From positions 18,862 through 82,861 of the forward strand of contig UQLR01000012.1 in assembly GCA_900541975.1 (NCBI GenBank): a stretch of DNA of 64,000 bases, in the 5' to 3' direction. Both the position numbers and the translations under genes were made by a program. The notes beneath the pieces are model-generated. The model saw nothing but the letters and a program-made list of their open reading frames with translations, was not told the origin of the DNA and searched no databases. Shown here piece after piece: positions 61,688 to 64,000 of this stretch. How positions within the stretch are numbered: position 1 is the first letter of the stretch; each line of letters begins with the position of its first letter. This DNA comes from an uncultured Oscillospiraceae bacterium (GTDB taxonomy: Bacteria; Bacillota; Clostridia; Oscillospirales; Acutalibacteraceae).

Positions 61688-63484
61688 TTATGCTTTTTCC
61701 CGTCTTTTCAGAACGACAACGGCTGCAGCGGCACCTATCAGCGCCAGAAGCGGCAAGAACACCGCCGTTTGGTCGCCTGTTGCAGCAGCGCCTTTCCCCG
61801 CGCTTTGTGTTTCCTTCCCGCTCTGCGCCTGAGAGGATGGCTCCTGTGAATGTACTGCCGACGAATCGGAAGTGGTCGCTGCCTGGGTTGAAAGTTCCGT
61901 TGCCGGCTCGCTTTGCGGCTGGGTGGGATCCTCCTGCGGCTGTGTTGGCTGCCGGCCGGTTATATTGGTCAAACGTACCGCATCTATCGAGCCTTCCACA
62001 CCGACATTGCTGATAAACTTGGTCAGTGCGTCGTCGCAGGTTGTGTATTCGCTGATTTTCTCTGCCTGTGCGATCGCCGGATAATCGCTGTCTTCCATAA
62101 TATAATTGTTACCCGCTACGGTATACATTTTTTCCAGGTCTATTGGCTCTCCGCCCACGGTCACAGAAGAAACACGGCTGCCAAAGGGTTTCTCTTCATC
62201 AAATTCTGCCGTTATTCCGCCAAATTGCAGATAGCTTCCGTCATTTTCAGGCCATTCTGTGCTTGTACCTGCAAAAGCAGCCGCCGTACGGATACCCAGA
62301 TCGACCGATAATTCCAGTGTATCCAACAAATCCTTACCGCTGATCTGTTTCGTAACAATAATATTGCCAAACGGGGCGACATTGATAATGTCTCTTTTTG
62401 TAATTTCTCCCTGCTGAATAGAGGAACGTATACCCCCGCCATTTTCAATGGCAACGTCCGCCCCTGTTTCATACAGGTATGTATCTGTGACAACCCTGCC
62501 CAAATTGGTTTCCTGTGTTCTGACCTGGGATTTCTCTCCGTCAAGTAAAACCGGCGTGCTGCCCACTATTTCGTCTAAAATTACAGTCTGGCGGTCGTTA
62601 ATCTGTGTAAGCAGCGATAAAATTTGTGGATCTTCCTGGTAAAGCGCCGCATCCTTGAAAGTAATAAGCTTTGCTTCTTTTTTAACAATCGTATCTGTAT
62701 CTTTAGAATATACCAGATCGACCTGGCCGATATTTCTCATATATTCCCCTGCTTCTACAATCAGCGTGCCGTTGATCTCCTCTTGCAGTTCAACATGCAG
62801 ATGGCCGCAGATCAGAAGATCAACCCCATTTACTGTACTGGCAAATTTTTCGTGATCCACACAATGCGACAGACAAATAATCACTGCGCACTGCTCTTGT
62901 TCAAGCTGCTCTACCATCTTGTTTGCATAAGCGTACATATCTGTATACTCTATGCCCTGCATCAAACTTGGATTGGTTGCTCCATATACGGCAGGGTCGA
63001 TCACTCCGAAGACGCCAACTTTTACGCCGTCTATCTCTTTTATAATATAGTCGGTATCAAAAAACTTCTCACTGCCGTCTTTCAAGACATTGCCCGCCAT
63101 GATTGGCATGCCGGAAAGTTCCTCCAGTCGTTTGAGCTGCGCCTGTCCATAGTTCCAATCATGGTTGCCTGGCGTCATTGCGTCATATCCCAAAGCGTTT
63201 ACAAGCTGCGCTATGCTTTCCCCATTTTCAATGGTGGCAAACGCCTGTCCATGGAACAGATCGCCCGCATCCAAAAGCAAGTCGGCCCCTATTGTATCTA
63301 CAATTGTCTTTGCCTTTGGAAAGCCGATTGTCTGGTTATACTCGTCATAGCTGTTCCTGGCGTGGATATCATTGGTATGTGCCACGGTAATGGTCACTGT
63401 ACCGTCGTCTGCTGCTGTAACCTGCAGGCAAAACGCCGTGCATACAAGCATCAGACAAAGCAGCAAAGATAAAACTTTCTTCAT
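61688..63484 (-). CDS. Secreted 5'-nucleotidase / metallophosphatase (UshA-like), cell-wall linked
   Basis: The 598-residue protein has a signal peptide (1-24), a metallophosphatase domain with THNDIHARN-type motif (AHTNDIHARN), GDLFHGQ, TPGNHDWNYG and GHLHVEL, and a 5'-nucleotidase C-terminal domain (about 300-490: IENGGGIRSSIQQGEI, NNYIMEDSDY). It probably hydrolyses extracellular nucleotides to salvage nucleosides or phosphate. The tail is a Pro/Thr/Gln/Ser-rich linker, then AAATGDQTAVFL, one membrane helix and KRREKA. This looks like a sortase signal, but the LPxTG motif is not canonical. Confidence 0.92.
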   Translation of the reverse strand: MKKVLSLLLCLMLVCTAFCLQVTAADDGTVTITVAHTNDIHARNSYDEYNQTIGFPKAKTIVDTIGADLLLDAGDLFHGQAFATIENGESIAQLVNALGYDAMTPGNHDWNYGQAQLKRLEELSGMPIMAGNVLKDGSEKFFDTDYIIKEIDGVKVGVFGVIDPAVYGATNPSLMQGIEYTDMYAYANKMVEQLEQEQCAVIICLSHCVDHEKFASTVNGVDLLICGHLHVELQEEINGTLIVEAGEYMRNIGQVDLVYSKDTDTIVKKEAKLITFKDAALYQEDPQILSLLTQINDRQTVILDEIVGSTPVLLDGEKSQVRTQETNLGRVVTDTYLYETGADVAIENGGGIRSSIQQGEITKRDIINVAPFGNIIVTKQISGKDLLDTLELSVDLGIRTAAAFAGTSTEWPENDGSYLQFGGITAEFDEEKPFGSRVSSVTVGGEPIDLEKMYTVAGNNYIMEDSDYPAIAQAEKISEYTTCDDALTKFISNVGVEGSIDAVRLTNITGRQPTQPQEDPTQPQSEPATELSTQAATTSDSSAVHSQEPSSQAQSGKETQSAGKGAAATGDQTAVFLPLLALIGAAAAVVVLKRREKA

Positions 63485-63534
63485 TTTTTCTTCCTCTTTC
63501 CTGATTTTACATCTATAAAAATACGTTTGTGCCT

Positions 63535-63563
63535 ATTATAAAGCTATACAGAAAAAAATGCAA
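63535..63563 (-). promoter_or_regulatory. Promoter of the 5'-nucleotidase gene
   Basis: On the minus strand TTGCAT (63563-63558) and TATAAT (63540-63535) are spaced by 17 bases, about 50 bases before the start codon. Confidence 0.7.
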
Positions 63564-63672
63564 GGCGTTCCCCGCGGCATTCTCCATATAGAAAACCTCC
63601 CGTTTTTTTGTAACCAAAAAATTGCATTTACAATATACTATAATGTAACGCTTGAAAGGAGGAAACAACGCT

Positions 63673-63798
63673 ATGTGCAATAACTTATTCGGCGGCAGCA
63701 GCTGCTCATGGGTAATTCTTCTGGTTATCATCCTCATTGTTTGCTGCAATGGTAATGACGATTGTGGTTGCAATAACAACAACTGTGGTTGCTGCTAA
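63673..63798 (+). CDS. Tiny Cys-rich membrane peptide, unknown
   Basis: The 41-residue product reads MCNNLFGGSSCSW, a hydrophobic core VILLVIILIV, then CCNGNDDCGCNNNNCGCC. It has nine cysteines and a single membrane segment. The site GAAAGGAGG lies 10 bases before ATG, so translation is probable despite the size. It resembles the small high-cysteine proteins that genome pipelines label chorion-class HCB-type in gut Clostridia, but this is only an impression. A strong terminator follows. Confidence 0.65.
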   Translation: MCNNLFGGSSCSWVILLVIILIVCCNGNDDCGCNNNNCGCC

Positions 63799-63820
63799 CA
63801 AGCAAACTGATTTAAAAAGC

Positions 63821-63855
63821 GCAGGCATCCCGTACGGGATGCCTGCCACCTTTTT
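63821..63855 (+). terminator. Palindromic terminator after the Cys-rich peptide gene
   Basis: GCAGGCATCCC and GGGATGCCTGC around GTAC form a 26-base perfect palindrome (63821-63846), followed by CACCTTTTT. Confidence 0.9.
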
Positions 63856-63896
63856 ACAGGGCATTTTCCGTCAACATGAAAAATTGCAAAAAACAG

Positions 63897-63925
63897 TTGA
63901 CAAAAAAAGCGCAAAGTGGTATAGT
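63897..63925 (+). promoter_or_regulatory. Promoter of tRNA-Thr
   Basis: TTGACA (63897-63902) and TATAGT (63920-63925) are spaced by 17 bases, about 20 bases before the tRNA. Confidence 0.85.
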
Positions 63926-63946
63926 ATTTTAGCGTCAAGTTGATGC

Positions 63947-64000
63947 GCTGGTGTAGCTCAGTTGGTAGAGCAGCTGATTTGTAATCAGCAGGTCGGGGGT
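63947..64000 (+). tRNA. tRNA-Thr (anticodon UGU), 3' end outside window
   Basis: The acceptor strand GCTGGTG, D-arm GCTCAGTTGGTAGAGC and anticodon arm GCTGA-TTTGTAA-TCAGC are present; the loop reads TGT at positions 34-36, which decodes ACA. The window ends in the variable/T-arm region. It may be the first of a tRNA cluster beyond the edge. Confidence 0.93.

Overview
The window looks like chromosome from an anaerobic, endospore-forming Clostridia bacterium, probably an Oscillospirales/Ruminococcaceae-type gut commensal. The evidence is a spoVT gene, a ytfJ/ytfI-like pair beside scpA-scpB and a dacF-type carboxypeptidase, CotH and dockerin modules, a glgB-glgC-glgD-glgA glycogen operon, frequent TTG starts with strong AGGAGG sites, and textbook TTGACA/TATAAT promoters. 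The assignment is by gene content only; no species is claimed.

Layout. 1-2.46 kb: the 5' part of a secreted CotH-kinase protein with a starch-binding-like module and a dockerin, running off the left edge (minus strand). 2.7-9.95 kb: a small integrative mobilizable element bounded by a 26-bp imperfect direct repeat. It carries a tnpV-like gene, an arsenic operon (arsR, permease, Cys-rich thioredoxin, arsC), a Cys-rich KTR peptide, a MobL-type relaxase with a hairpin-rich candidate oriT, an excisionase, an XRE regulator and a tyrosine integrase. 10.1-13.0 kb: a calcium-type P-ATPase behind a probable yybP-ykoY (Mn2+) riboswitch with its own terminator. 13.5-24.7 kb: a biosynthetic locus with a STAS protein, a 2996-residue three-module NRPS (A-T-C-A-T-C-A-T-R) and a MATE exporter fused to a degenerate HATPase-like tail. 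26.1-32.2 kb: the glycogen synthesis operon. 32.4-38.2 kb: a small lipoprotein, ilvBNC, a CmpB-type membrane protein and a CNNM/CorC protein. 38.4-41.6 kb: a three-gene biotin enzyme resembling the Propionibacterium 12S-1.3S-5S transcarboxylase. 41.7-47.4 kb: the conserved M50 protease-scpA-scpB-DUF2953-ytfJ-dacF-rluB cluster. 47.5-52.1 kb: an acyltransferase, rpmB, the SRP RNA and dnaX-ybaB-recR. 52.6-59.2 kb: an AraC regulator and a type I restriction-modification system whose hsdS is convergent with hsdR-hsdM. 59.4-64.0 kb: spoVT, a macrolide-type MFS exporter behind a leader-peptide attenuator, a secreted 5'-nucleotidase, a tiny Cys-rich protein and the start of tRNA-Thr.

The most unusual items are the NRPS/MATE-HATPase/STAS locus with its atypical loading adenylation domain, the MRSFRSR leader-peptide attenuator ahead of the exporter, the riboswitch-controlled ATPase, and the soluble transcarboxylase-like operon. 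No CRISPR array and no complete insertion sequence was seen. All functional calls rest on motif recognition and gene context; no database search was run.
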